Source of the DNA: Betaproteobacteria bacterium | GTDB lineage: Bacteria; Pseudomonadota; Gammaproteobacteria; Burkholderiales; SG8-39 | Direction of reading: 5' to 3' | NCBI GenBank assembly: GCA_007280315.1 | Contig: QYQC01000080.1 | Location: 1-45,241 of the forward strand | DNA: 45,241 bases | Shown: piece by piece, positions 8,103-16,249 of the stretch | Layout: every line of letters starts with the position of its first letter | How positions within the stretch are numbered: position 1 is the first letter of the stretch | Position numbers and translations under genes: made by a program | The notes under the pieces: model-generated | Databases searched by the model: none | Told to the model about the DNA's origin: nothing | Seen by the model: the letters and a program-made list of their open reading frames with translations, nothing else

Positions 8103-8495
8103 ATGAACCCAGTACGGTTGAACACAAACGATCGCGACGACGCCACCGCGACGGCAGACAGCGGCGCGCGCGGCGCAATGCACTCCGACCATGGCGCAAT
8201 CGTCCCCCGCGCGCGCACCAATTCCGGCGAACTTGGGCGGCCACTCGCGCTCGCCACGCGGCTACCGCCGGGCGTTGGCTTTGCAGTGGTTACAAGAAAC
8301 GGTGAGACAGTAGCCGAGTTGCACGACACGAACGGAGAACGTGGCATGACTGCGTTCGACGCGGAGGAACTTGCGCTTGCCGATCCGGAACAGGAGTGGT
8401 GCATTCACGTGGTGGGACTACTCGATGATCGCCGCTACCGTCGCGCTGGCAACGGCCGATGGTTGCTTTACCGCCGCGGTTATGGCCTGTCGTAG
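8103..8495 (+). CDS. Hypothetical protein
   Basis: A 130-residue protein not recognised as a named family. The first 50 residues are polar and low in hydrophobics; the C-terminal half (GVGFAVVTRNGETVAELHDT onward, through EQEWCIHVVGLLDDRRY) looks like a compact beta-rich domain. The ATG at 8103 follows GAGGAAAGG; an ATG at 8091 (adding MRKG) is the alternative. It may share the transcript of the small gene at 7813. No function is proposed. Confidence 0.5.
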   Translation: MNPVRLNTNDRDDATATADSGARGAMHSDHGAIVPRARTNSGELGRPLALATRLPPGVGFAVVTRNGETVAELHDTNGERGMTAFDAEELALADPEQEWCIHVVGLLDDRRYRRAGNGRWLLYRRGYGLS

Positions 8496-8605
8496 CTCAG
8501 GGAAGGCGCCCGAGCCGGAATCGATGCACGTTGCGAGGCGTTTTCTTATCAAGACTGGCTGATCTGTTTACAGGCGATGCAAGTCTCTCTCCCGAGCGGT
8601 GATCA

Positions 8606-8639
8606 TTGTCATCGTCTTGTAACATCAGTCGTGTCTGAT
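8606..8639 (+). promoter_or_regulatory. Candidate PhoB-type promoter in the 8496-8882 gap
   Basis: TTGTCAT-CGTC-TTGTAAC (8606-8623), then 10 nt, then TCTGAT (8634-8639). The half-sites score 6/7 and 4/7, and the CGTC linker is identical to that of the box at 7710. The next convincing gene starts at 8883, leaving a leader of about 237 nt that also holds a DnaA-box pair. Within the leader a 25-codon ORF (8655-8732) is possible but unsupported. Confidence 0.45.
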
Positions 8640-8713
8640 TATCCATTGAGCACAATGAAAAAAGCCTTTGCCGATCGACGCCTTACGCGTTCACGACGTA
8701 GTTGCGCACAGGC

Positions 8714-8736
8714 TTATCCACAGAATCTGTGAATAA
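8714..8736. promoter_or_regulatory. Inverted pair of DnaA boxes
   Basis: TTATCCACA (8714-8722) and, on the other strand, TTATTCACA (8736-8728) both fit the DnaA consensus TTATNCACA. They are separated by 5 bp and form a 23-bp dyad with one mismatch. No cluster of further boxes or AT-rich unwinding region is present, so this is not an obvious oriC. It may titrate or respond to DnaA. Confidence 0.5.
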
Positions 8737-8882
8737 GTTCCGGTACGCACCGTGCAATCGCTTTTCCGGTTATGTCACTTCGACAATGGGTGCTTGGGGC
8801 TCGCAATGTCAGGCGCTGCGTGCATTTTCGCTTTCGATCCGGGATCGCGGCCGTAGCCGGTTCGAAGACAGAGGAAGGAAAC

Positions 8883-9128
8883 ATGAAAACTGTGAAGGTC
8901 ACCGGCGCGCAGCACAAGGTGTTGCAGATACTTTCGCGCAAAGATATTTCCGCAATACAAAGAAATCCAAAACTCGTCGCCGGCTCCAAGCACTTACTGC
9001 TTGCGTGCAAAAAGACCATCAAGAAGGTGGAGGAGATCCCACAATATATCTCACGCAAGAAGCGCGAGACTGTGTACCGACGCATCGTCGCGCTTTGTCG
9101 AAAGGCGATAGACCAAATCGAGAGCTAG
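8883..9128 (+). CDS. Small basic hypothetical protein
   Basis: An 81-residue Lys/Arg-rich protein (MKTVKVTGAQHKVLQILS...) predicted mostly helical, with no signal peptide and three scattered Cys/His-poor segments. I do not recognise it. The ATG at 8883 has GAGGAAGGA just upstream, a strong ribosome-binding site, which supports a real gene. Base composition is visibly more A/T-rich than the surrounding genome, hinting at acquisition. A PhoB-like promoter lies 240 bp upstream. It could be a nucleic-acid-binding protein from charge alone; that is a guess. Confidence 0.55.
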   Translation: MKTVKVTGAQHKVLQILSRKDISAIQRNPKLVAGSKHLLLACKKTIKKVEEIPQYISRKKRETVYRRIVALCRKAIDQIES

Positions 9129-9299
9129 TCGACTTTGCGCGAAACCGGGAGGTGGCTGGCGGGAAAGCGAAGTGCTGGGCGAAGACCTGTGGCACGAGAC
9201 GCCGTTGGCGGAATCTCCGGTGCTGGCGCGGGTGGTTCCGCTGCGGCGGCAATCCCTGCACAGCTAATTCTGCGCAAGTTCCGGATAGAAAATTCATAG

Positions 9300-9314
9300 A
9301 TGCTTTCAAAGCAT
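9300..9314. promoter_or_regulatory. Palindrome upstream of the arsenate reductase gene
   Basis: ATGCTTT-C-AAAGCAT, 7-bp arms around a single central base, 120 bp before the arsC start. It lies in the 306-bp gap 9129-9434, which otherwise shows no gene. It could be the operator of an arsenic-responsive repressor encoded elsewhere; no arsR is seen in the window. Confidence 0.3.
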
Positions 9315-9434
9315 GATTGGTATTCAGCGACCATTGTGAAATCGGATGGGTTCGGGGAGTCAGAGGAAAGGCGGCGCTTTGGTAGGGCAACGCAAGGCGT
9401 ACAGAATGATCGAAAAATATCCGGAGACAAAGTC

Positions 9435-9944
9435 ATGGATGCAGTGGATAGGGCGTTGAATATCTTGTTCTTGTGCACACATAACTCGGCACGCAGCATT
9501 ATGGCCGAGGCGATACTCAATAACCTTGCAGTGAACCGAGGCAAATTCAAGGGCTACAGCGCCGGCAGCCATCCATCCGGCAAGCCGAACCCGTTCGCCT
9601 TGGAATGCATCCGGCGCTCGGGTCTGTCGATCGAAGGTTTGCGCAGCAAGGGTTGGGACGAGTTCGCCACACCCGACGCCCCAAAAATGGATTTCGTATT
9701 TACCGTCTGCGACAACGCGGCAAATGAAATTTGCCCAGTGTGGCCTGGGCAGCCGATGTCAGCACATTGGGGATTGACGGACCCCGCTGCGGTAGAAGGC
9801 ACCGACGTGGAGAAGCGTCAGGCGTTCTCCGCCACGTTCCGCCACTTATCCATGCGCATTAATATTCTTGCAAGCCTGCCGATGGGCAAACTCGATAAAT
9901 TGAGTTTGCAGAAGAAACTTGATGAAATCGGCAAGCCGCAGTGA
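9435..9944 (+). CDS. arsC: Arsenate reductase, low-molecular-weight phosphatase type
   Basis: A 169-residue cytoplasmic enzyme that reduces arsenate to arsenite. The LMW-PTPase P-loop CTHNSARS (Cys14-x5-Arg20) follows the first strand ILFL. The redox pair lies in VCDNAANEICPVWPG (Cys92 and Cys100), as in thioredoxin-coupled ArsC proteins. The ATG at 9435 has GGAG 8 nt upstream; earlier in-frame codons add an unrelated stretch. The next gene, an aquaporin-type channel, starts inside its stop codon (GTGA overlap), so the pair is translationally coupled: arsenate is reduced and arsenite leaves through the channel, as known for Sinorhizobium AqpS/ArsC. A related phosphatase role is the less likely alternative. 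Confidence 0.88.
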   Translation: MDAVDRALNILFLCTHNSARSIMAEAILNNLAVNRGKFKGYSAGSHPSGKPNPFALECIRRSGLSIEGLRSKGWDEFATPDAPKMDFVFTVCDNAANEICPVWPGQPMSAHWGLTDPAAVEGTDVEKRQAFSATFRHLSMRINILASLPMGKLDKLSLQKKLDEIGKPQ

Positions 9945-10597
9945 CATTGGGCCGGCGGATTGCTGCCGAGGCGCTGGGAACGGCGCTACTGTTGGCGACC
10001 GTGATCGGCTCCGGCATCATGGGCGAACGGCTCGCCGCGGGGAATGTCGCGATCGCGCTGCTTGCCAATTCGATCGCTACAGGCGCTTCGCTTTATGCGC
10101 TAATCGTGGCATTTGGTCCGGTGTCGGGCGCACATTTTAATCCCGTCGTCACTCTGGTCGTCGCGTTGAATAAGCAGATGCGCTGGCGCGAAGCGATCGC
10201 CTATACATGCGCTCAACTTGCAGGGGCGTTCGCGGGCGTCGTTGCAGCTCACGCGATGTTTGGCGAATTTCTGTTCGTCGCATCGCGGCATCAGCGTAGT
10301 GGCGCTGCCTTGTGGTGGGCAGAAGGTGTCGCAACGTTCGGCCTGCTGCTGGTCATTCTTGGCAGCGCGCGCCAAAACCTGCCTGCCATCGCGGCCGCGG
10401 TCGGCGCCTATATCACGGCCGCATACTGGTTTACTGCTTCAACGTCATTTGCGAATCCAGCGGTGACTCTGGCGCGCACCGCAAGCGACACATTCGCCGG
10501 AATCAGGCCAGCCGATGCGCCGGCTTTCGTGCTGGCCCAATTAGCGGGCGCGCTCGTGGCAGCCGGTGTAATGCGTTGGCTTGATTCAGAAAAATAG
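9941..10597 (+). CDS. aqpS: MIP-family channel (aquaglyceroporin, AqpS-like arsenite exit)
   Basis: A 218-residue six-helix membrane channel with the two half-helix signatures HFNPVVT (about residue 65) and FANPAVT (about residue 172). It begins with GTG overlapping the arsC stop by 4 bp. In arsenic operons such channels let arsenite flow out after reduction; outside that context they pass water, glycerol or metalloids. The overlap with arsC is the main reason for the arsenite assignment. It converges with phoR, leaving a 49-bp gap. Confidence 0.83.
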   Translation: MTLGRRIAAEALGTALLLATVIGSGIMGERLAAGNVAIALLANSIATGASLYALIVAFGPVSGAHFNPVVTLVVALNKQMRWREAIAYTCAQLAGAFAGVVAAHAMFGEFLFVASRHQRSGAALWWAEGVATFGLLLVILGSARQNLPAIAAAVGAYITAAYWFTASTSFANPAVTLARTASDTFAGIRPADAPAFVLAQLAGALVAAGVMRWLDSEK

Positions 10598-10646
10598 CCT
10601 GGGACAGGTGCTGATATGGCGACACTTGGGGCGTCAGGGAAGCCCC

Positions 10647-11966
10647 TCAGGTGACCACGCCCGTGGATGGATGAGCGGCAGCAATACGCCGCGCCGGAAA
10701 ACTCGCCGTAAAGCGGCTGCCCTTGCCCGGTTCGCTCTCGATCTGCAAGCTGGCCTGATGGCGCAGGAGGGCGTGCTTGACGATGGCGAGCCCGAGGCCC
10801 GTTCCTCCTGTTTCCCGCGATCGGCCGCTGTCCACGCGGTAGAAGCGCTCGGTGAGTCGCGGGATGTGCTCAGTCGCGATCCCGACACCGCTGTCTTCGA
10901 CCGCAAACGACGCGCCGGTATCTGAAGATCGCCAGATCAGCCGGATTTCGCCGCCTTCGGGCGTGTAGCGGACGGCGTTGGTGACCAGGTTCCTTAGCGC
11001 GCTCGCGATCTCGCTTTCGGCGCCCAAGAGGTCCCAATCGCCATGTGCGTCCAGGCTGATGTGGTGGCGCCCGCCGGATAGTGCTTCCGCGTCCGCACAC
11101 AGGCTGGCGAGGACTGTCCTCATTGGAACCTGCCGGTCCCAAGGGGGCTGAGGCGCGACTTCCAGTGCCGAGAGCGTGAGGAGGTCGTCGATAATGTGCT
11201 GCATCCGGCTCGCCTGGTCGGCCATCATGCCCATGTAGTTGCGCGCCCGGTCCGGGTCCAGCTTCAGCTCCCGCACAGTCTCGAGAAAGCCCATCAGCAC
11301 GGTGAGCGGAGTGCGCAGCTCGTGCGACACGTTGGCAACGAAGTCGCGCCGCATGGTTTCCAGCCGCTCCGCCTGGGTTATGTCGCGCGCCAGCAGCAAC
11401 TTCTGCGCATCGTCGTAGGGAATGATCTGAACCGAAAGCGTCAGCGCCGCGCCTCTGCCGGTCTTCAGTTGCGCCGGACCGGTGTAATCGCGTGCTGCCA
11501 GGTATTTGACGAACTCCGGCTGCCTGACCAGGTTCGTGATCGGCTGGCCGACGTCGGTGTTGCCGTCGATGCCGAAACGCGCCTCGGCCTTGCTGTTGCA
11601 CCAGACGATCCGGTCGTCGCCATCCAGGATCACCACACCGTCCGGCAGGGCGCGCCCCGCCTGGCTATAGCGGACGACAAGGCGTGCCAGGCGTTGACGT
11701 TCCTGCGCAAGGCGCCGCTCGCGGCGATGTAGCAGGGCGAAAGCGTCATCCCAGACCCCGCTCGCTTCCGGCACATCGCCAGGATCCTTGCGCGCGAGCC
11801 AGTCGAGCAGACGACGCAGGTTCGTCGCGTGGTATCCGAGCAGGATCAGCAGCCCCCCGGCGAACAATGCCCATCCGGCGTCCGCACCGATTGCCATGCG
11901 CCCGATCAATGCCGGAATAGCCAGCCAGGCTGCGGCGGCGAGGATCCGAACCAGTACGCTGTTCAA
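10647..11966 (-). CDS. phoR: Phosphate-regulon sensor histidine kinase PhoR
   Basis: A 439-residue inner-membrane kinase that phosphorylates PhoB when phosphate is limiting and dephosphorylates it when PstSCAB-PhoU signals plenty. Order of parts: two N-terminal hydrophobic helices (about 5-25 and 30-46), a linker, a PAS domain (about 103-195, LPDGVVILDGDDRIVWCNS), the H box ANVSHELRTPLTVLMGF with His215, then the ATPase domain with NLVTNAVRYTPEGG, EDSGVGI and GTGLGLAIVKH. Length fits PhoR. It is the last gene of pstSCAB-phoU-phoBR, 85 bp after phoB. The 85-bp gap may hold a weak internal promoter, though none is obvious. Confidence 0.95.
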   Translation of the reverse strand: MNSVLVRILAAAAWLAIPALIGRMAIGADAGWALFAGGLLILLGYHATNLRRLLDWLARKDPGDVPEASGVWDDAFALLHRRERRLAQERQRLARLVVRYSQAGRALPDGVVILDGDDRIVWCNSKAEARFGIDGNTDVGQPITNLVRQPEFVKYLAARDYTGPAQLKTGRGAALTLSVQIIPYDDAQKLLLARDITQAERLETMRRDFVANVSHELRTPLTVLMGFLETVRELKLDPDRARNYMGMMADQASRMQHIIDDLLTLSALEVAPQPPWDRQVPMRTVLASLCADAEALSGGRHHISLDAHGDWDLLGAESEIASALRNLVTNAVRYTPEGGEIRLIWRSSDTGASFAVEDSGVGIATEHIPRLTERFYRVDSGRSRETGGTGLGLAIVKHALLRHQASLQIESEPGKGSRFTASFPARRIAAAHPSTGVVT

Positions 11967-12051
11967 TGAATACGCCCCGGGAACACGACGTTTACATTAT
12001 CGCACGGTTGTTTTTGCGTGCGTTCGCCCGGCGCATACGGGAGCCGGGGAT

Positions 12052-12741
12052 TCAGTCGCCGGGACCGAACCCGTAACCGCTGCCGCGTACGGTTTGGATC
12101 AGCCGGTCGTGCCCTGACGGCGAAAGCGCCTGGCGCAGCCGCCGTATGTGTACGTCCACGGTGCGCTCCTCCACGAACACATGGTCGCCCCAGACCTCGT
12201 CCAGCAGTTGTGCGCGCGAATAGATCCGGTCCGGATGCGTCATGAAGAAATGCAGAAACCGGAATTCGGTCGGACCCAGGTCGATTTTGCGGCCGCCGCC
12301 CGAAATCCGGTGGGCGACCGGATCCAGGCGCAGTCCCGATATCTCCACAGTGTCATCGGTCAATTCCGGCGCCCGGCGACGCAGCACCGCCTTGATGCGC
12401 GCGACCAGTTCTCTCGGTGAAAAGGGCTTGGTGATGTAATCGTCCGCGCCCGCTTCGAGCCCCGCAACCTTGTCCCGCTCATCGGCGCGCGCCGTCAACA
12501 TGATGATCGGAATGGACTTTGTGCGCCGGTCCGCGCGCAGGTCGCGCGCGAACGCCAGGCCCGATTGGTCGGGAAGCATCCAGTCGAGCAGCACCACATC
12601 CGGCAGCGCCGCCCTAATCAGCTTCTCGGCCTCGGCAACCGACCGGGCGCGCCAGGGCTTCTGCCCCGCATGCTCTAGGTTGACCGCGATCAGCTCCAGG
12701 ATCGGCTCTTCATCCTCGACGATCAGGACCGAGCTTGCCAT
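12052..12741 (-). CDS. phoB: Phosphate-regulon response regulator PhoB
   Basis: An OmpR-family DNA-binding regulator that binds Pho boxes. The 229-residue reading from ATG 12741 equals the length of E. coli PhoB. The receiver domain shows the acidic pair (VEDEEP), the phosphoacceptor Asp53 (VVLLDWMLP), MLTAR and Lys in DDYITKPFS. The C-terminal winged helix has DLGPTEFRFLHF, RAQLLDEVWG and VDVHIRRLRQAL. GGAG lies 5 nt before this ATG; the GTG at 12747 would add two residues. It lies 41 bp after phoU. PhoB-like boxes elsewhere in this window are its presumed targets. Confidence 0.96.
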   Translation of the reverse strand: MASSVLIVEDEEPILELIAVNLEHAGQKPWRARSVAEAEKLIRAALPDVVLLDWMLPDQSGLAFARDLRADRRTKSIPIIMLTARADERDKVAGLEAGADDYITKPFSPRELVARIKAVLRRRAPELTDDTVEISGLRLDPVAHRISGGGRKIDLGPTEFRFLHFFMTHPDRIYSRAQLLDEVWGDHVFVEERTVDVHIRRLRQALSPSGHDRLIQTVRGSGYGFGPGD

Positions 12742-12782
12742 ACCCACTCCTGCAACCCGACGCTCACGTGCCCGGACGCCAT

Positions 12783-13490
12783 TCAGCTTCTTGCCTCGCG
12801 CTCGAGATCCTCGAAGCGGGTGTGGCGCACGTCGGTACCCTTGACGATGTAGATCACGTTTTCGGCCACGTTCTTGGCATGGTCGCCGATGCGCTCGATC
12901 GCCTTGGCGATCCAGAGAACGTCCAGGGCGCTGGAAATCGTGCGCGGATCCTCCATCATGAATGTGATCAACTGGCGCACGATCGAGCGGAATTCGTCGT
13001 CGATGGTCATGTCCTCGCGCACTACCTGCGCCGCCTGCTCCGCATCCAGGCGCGCAAACGCGTCCAGGGCCTGGCGCAGCATCTGCACCGCGATGTTCCC
13101 CACGTGCCGGATTTGCCCGAAGCGCTGCACCTTGAGCCGGTCGCGTTCGTGTATCTGCTTGGACCTGCGCGCGATTTTCTCCGCCTCGTCACCGATGCGC
13201 TCGAGATCCGTCACCGTCTTGCTGACGGCCATGATCAGGCGCAGATCAGTTGCCGCCGGCTGCCGCCGGACGATGATATGGCTGCAGTCGGTATCGATAC
13301 TCACCTCGTAGCCGTTTACGCGCAACTCGGTCTCGATCACGCGCTCGAACAGCTCCATGTTCCCGGTGGAAAAGCCGTCGATGGCCGCAAGAATTTGCGC
13401 TTCGACGAGACCGCCCATCTGCAGGACGTGCGCACGCAGCGTATCGAGGTCGCTGTCGTACTGTTTCGAAAGGTGTTCGCTGGTCTGCAT
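12783..13490 (-). CDS. phoU: Phosphate signalling protein PhoU
   Basis: A 235-residue helical cytoplasmic protein made of two PhoU repeats. Conserved features include ETELRVNGYEVSIDTDCSHI, LRLIMAVSKTVTDLERIGDEAEKIAR, and in the second repeat DVLWIAKAIERIGDHAKNVAENVIY, with the metal-binding E/D-x-x-x-D patterns. PhoU couples the Pst transporter to PhoR and keeps the regulon off when phosphate is ample. It follows pstB by 20 bp and precedes phoB by 41 bp, in the usual operon order. Confidence 0.96.
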   Translation of the reverse strand: MQTSEHLSKQYDSDLDTLRAHVLQMGGLVEAQILAAIDGFSTGNMELFERVIETELRVNGYEVSIDTDCSHIIVRRQPAATDLRLIMAVSKTVTDLERIGDEAEKIARRSKQIHERDRLKVQRFGQIRHVGNIAVQMLRQALDAFARLDAEQAAQVVREDMTIDDEFRSIVRQLITFMMEDPRTISSALDVLWIAKAIERIGDHAKNVAENVIYIVKGTDVRHTRFEDLEREARS

Positions 13491-13510
13491 ATTCGCACTC
13501 CTTGGGCGGT

Positions 13511-14335
13511 CTAACCGAAACGCCCGGTGATGTAGTCTTCGGTTTGCTTGTTCTGCGGCTTGATAAAGAGATTGTCAGTATCGCCGAATTCAATCAGCTC
13601 GCCGAGATACATGTAAGCCGTGTAATCGGACACCCGCGCCGCCTGCTGCATGTTGTGGGTGACGATGACAATGGTGAATTCCTGCTTCAGATCGTGGATC
13701 AATTCTTCTATTTTTGCGGTTGAGATCGGATCCAGTGCTGACGTGGGTTCGTCAAGAAGCAGAATCTCGGGACGCACGGCGATGCCGCGCGCGATGCACA
13801 GGCGCTGCTGCTGGCCGCCGGAGAGGCTCATGCCGCTTTGCGTCAGCTTATCCTTGGCCTCGTCCCACAACGCCGCCTTGTGCAACGCCCATTCGACGCG
13901 ATCGTCCATCTGCGCGCGCGTCAGTCGTTCGTGCAGGCGCACGCCGAACGCGATGTTCTCGTAGATTGACATCGGAAACGGCGTCGGCTTCTGGAACACC
14001 ATGCCGACGCGCGCGCGCAGGTCAATGATATCGGCGTGCGGATCGAGGACGTTCATGCCGTCCAAGAGCACCTCACCCTCGGCGCGTTGATTGGGGTAGA
14101 GGTCGTACATTCGATTGATTGCTCGCAACAGCGTGGACTTGCCGCAACCAGACGGTCCGATGAACGCGGTGACACAGGATTTGTAGACGTCGAGATTGAT
14201 GTTCTTTAAGGCTTGAAACCCGCCATAGTAAAAATTGAAGCGTTTCATCGTAAGGTGCGTTATTGGTTGTCTTGCCGGCGGGGCGTCAGGGCCAGTCTGC
14301 TGCTCCTGGCGCAAAGCGTTGGTGAATGGAATCAT
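13511..14335 (-). CDS. pstB: Phosphate ABC transporter ATP-binding protein PstB
   Basis: A 274-residue ATPase of the high-affinity phosphate importer, on the cytoplasmic face of PstCA. Walker A GPSGCGKST, Q-loop VFQKPTPFPMSIYENIAFG, signature LSGGQQQRL, Walker B EILLLDEPTSALDP and the switch His in VIVTHNM are all present. The ATG at 14335 shares its A with the pstA stop (TGATG), implying translational coupling. Upstream in-frame codons lie inside pstA and are not used. About 25 residues precede the core fold, slightly longer than E. coli PstB. Confidence 0.96.
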   Translation of the reverse strand: MIPFTNALRQEQQTGPDAPPARQPITHLTMKRFNFYYGGFQALKNINLDVYKSCVTAFIGPSGCGKSTLLRAINRMYDLYPNQRAEGEVLLDGMNVLDPHADIIDLRARVGMVFQKPTPFPMSIYENIAFGVRLHERLTRAQMDDRVEWALHKAALWDEAKDKLTQSGMSLSGGQQQRLCIARGIAVRPEILLLDEPTSALDPISTAKIEELIHDLKQEFTIVIVTHNMQQAARVSDYTAYMYLGELIEFGDTDNLFIKPQNKQTEDYITGRFG

Positions 14336-15171
14336 CACTTGACCTCGTTCTTGACCAACAGGCGCGCCAGAATGTCGAGCGCGAGCACACCGAGCGTGAT
14401 TAGCAATACGCCCGCCCACGCAAGCTCCTGCCAATCCTTGTAGGGGCTCATCGCGAACTTGAAGATCGTGACCGGGAGTGTAGCCATGGGCCCGGAGAGA
14501 TCGAGGCTCCAGAACTGATTGGACAACGCCGTGAACAGCAGCGGCGCCGTCTCTCCGGAAATCCGGGCAATCGCGAGCAGCACGCCGGTGAGGATCCCGG
14601 CACCGCTGGCGCGCAAAGTCACCCTGGTGATCACCTTCCACCTCGGTGCACCGAGGGCGAATGCTGCTTCTCGAAGAGTGCTCGGCACCAGCAGAAGCAT
14701 ATTCTCGGTAGTGCGTATGACTACCGGGATGACGAGAATTGCCAGCGCAAATACGCCGGCCAGTCCCGAAAAAGAGCCCTTGGGCGCTACGTACACTGCG
14801 TATACGAAGAGGCCGATGATGATCGATGGCGCCGAAAGAAGGATATCGTTGATGAAGCGCGTGACGTTCCCGAGCCAGGTGTTGTGGCCGTATTCGCCTA
14901 GATAGACCCCGGCCATAATGCCCACTGGCGTGCCGATCAGCGTCGCCAGCCCGACGGTAATCAGACTGCCGACGATGGCATTGGCAAGGCCGCCGGCACT
15001 CTGCGGCGCCGGCGTCATCATCGTAAAAAGACCCAGCGATAGCCCGGAAACGCCCAACTGCAACACTGTGAGCAGGATCCAGCAGAGCCAGAACAGTCCG
15101 AATACCATTGCGACGAGGGAAAGTCCCAAGGCGGCCCCGTTGACGATCTTGCGTTGTCTGCGCAGGTCCAT
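14335..15171 (-). CDS. pstA: Phosphate ABC transporter permease PstA
   Basis: A 278-residue inner-membrane permease with six hydrophobic helices. The coupling (EAA-like) loop that contacts PstB reads LREAAFALGAPRWKVITRV; the ARISGETAPLLFTALSNQF segment is typical of PstA. It lies 8 bp after pstC and overlaps pstB by one base. It forms the channel with PstC. Confidence 0.95.
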   Translation of the reverse strand: MDLRRQRKIVNGAALGLSLVAMVFGLFWLCWILLTVLQLGVSGLSLGLFTMMTPAPQSAGGLANAIVGSLITVGLATLIGTPVGIMAGVYLGEYGHNTWLGNVTRFINDILLSAPSIIIGLFVYAVYVAPKGSFSGLAGVFALAILVIPVVIRTTENMLLLVPSTLREAAFALGAPRWKVITRVTLRASGAGILTGVLLAIARISGETAPLLFTALSNQFWSLDLSGPMATLPVTIFKFAMSPYKDWQELAWAGVLLITLGVLALDILARLLVKNEVK

Positions 15172-15179
15172 GGCGTCCT

Positions 15180-16193
15180 TTAGGTACCCTGGCCTTCGGA
15201 CCGCTTGAGCCGCAGAAGCAGCAGTTTGGACGCGGACAGCACCAGCAGGCTGACGAAGAAAAGAATCAAACCAAGCTCAATCAGCGACGATGTGTACAGC
15301 TGGCTCTCAGCTTCGGCGAATTCGTTTGCCAGTGCAGAAGTGATGCTGTTGCTGGGGGCGTAAAGCGACACGGTATCGACAAAATTGTTGTTGCCTATGA
15401 CGAAGGTCACCGCCATCGTCTCTCCCAGGGCGCGACCGAGGCCGAGGACGATTCCCCCGATGGCCCCTATCTTGGTGTAAGGCAGCACCACATGCCAGAC
15501 CACTTCCCAGGTGGTGGCGCCGAGCGCATAAGCCGACTCCTTGAGCAGCGGCGGCGTGATCTCAAACACGTCGCGCATCACCGAAGCGATGAACGGAATG
15601 ATCATGATCGCAAGTATGATACCGGCGGAAAGCAGCCCTATGCCGAGGGGTGGCCCGTGAAACAGCCGTCCTAGGACCGGAATGCCGCCAAGAGTCGACG
15701 TGAGGAACGGCTGCACGTATCCCGAGAGAATCGGCGCGAAGACGAGCAGTCCCCACATACCGTATACGATGCTCGGAATGCCTGCGAGCAGTTCGATCGC
15801 TGTGCCGAGCGACCGGCGCAACCAGACGGGCGACAACTCGGTGAGGAATATCGCAATGCCGAAGCTCACGGGCACCGCGATCACCAGGGCGACAGCGGAG
15901 GTCACCAGCGTTCCGTAGATTGGCACCAGGGCCCCGAATTTCTGCGCGGGGGGATTCCAGTCGTTGCTCCACAGAAACCCGATACCGAACCTCTGGATCG
16001 CAGGCCAGGCGCCCCAGACCAGGGACGCGATGATAGCCGCCATGACCAAAAGTACCGCGAACGCAAGCGTACGCGCGATGTTCCCGAACACCCAATCGCC
16101 AAGACGAGACGATCGCTTTCGCGGTGATAAATCTATCGACAATGACCGGCCTTCTTCCGCTCGAATTGTGGCTACGTCGTTTGCGCCGTTCAT
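15180..16193 (-). CDS. pstC: Phosphate ABC transporter permease PstC
   Basis: A 337-residue permease partner of PstA. Following about 40 polar residues, the first helix (LAFAVLLVMAAIIASLVWGA) starts a six-helix core. The coupling loop is LLKESAYALGATTWEVVWHV and the PstC-typical GLGRALGETMAVTFVIGN follows. The preceding gene, pstS, ends 56 bp upstream. Start at 16193 is an ATG at the usual distance from the first helix; a shorter start is possible but no better supported. Confidence 0.94.
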   Translation of the reverse strand: MNGANDVATIRAEEGRSLSIDLSPRKRSSRLGDWVFGNIARTLAFAVLLVMAAIIASLVWGAWPAIQRFGIGFLWSNDWNPPAQKFGALVPIYGTLVTSAVALVIAVPVSFGIAIFLTELSPVWLRRSLGTAIELLAGIPSIVYGMWGLLVFAPILSGYVQPFLTSTLGGIPVLGRLFHGPPLGIGLLSAGIILAIMIIPFIASVMRDVFEITPPLLKESAYALGATTWEVVWHVVLPYTKIGAIGGIVLGLGRALGETMAVTFVIGNNNFVDTVSLYAPSNSITSALANEFAEAESQLYTSSLIELGLILFFVSLLVLSASKLLLLRLKRSEGQGT

Positions 16194-16249
16194 CGATGCC
16201 TCGTACCGAGCACGCCGGCTGCGACAGCCGGCGCGGGTCGGTCCGGGGG

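Noticed and set aside
8700..8740. Chromosomal origin of replication
   Set aside because: Only two DnaA boxes, with no further cluster, no AT-rich unwinding region and no dnaA/dnaN nearby.
10598..10646. Terminator between aqpS and phoR
   Set aside because: Only a weak GGGGC/GCCCC pairing partly inside phoR, with no T-tract.
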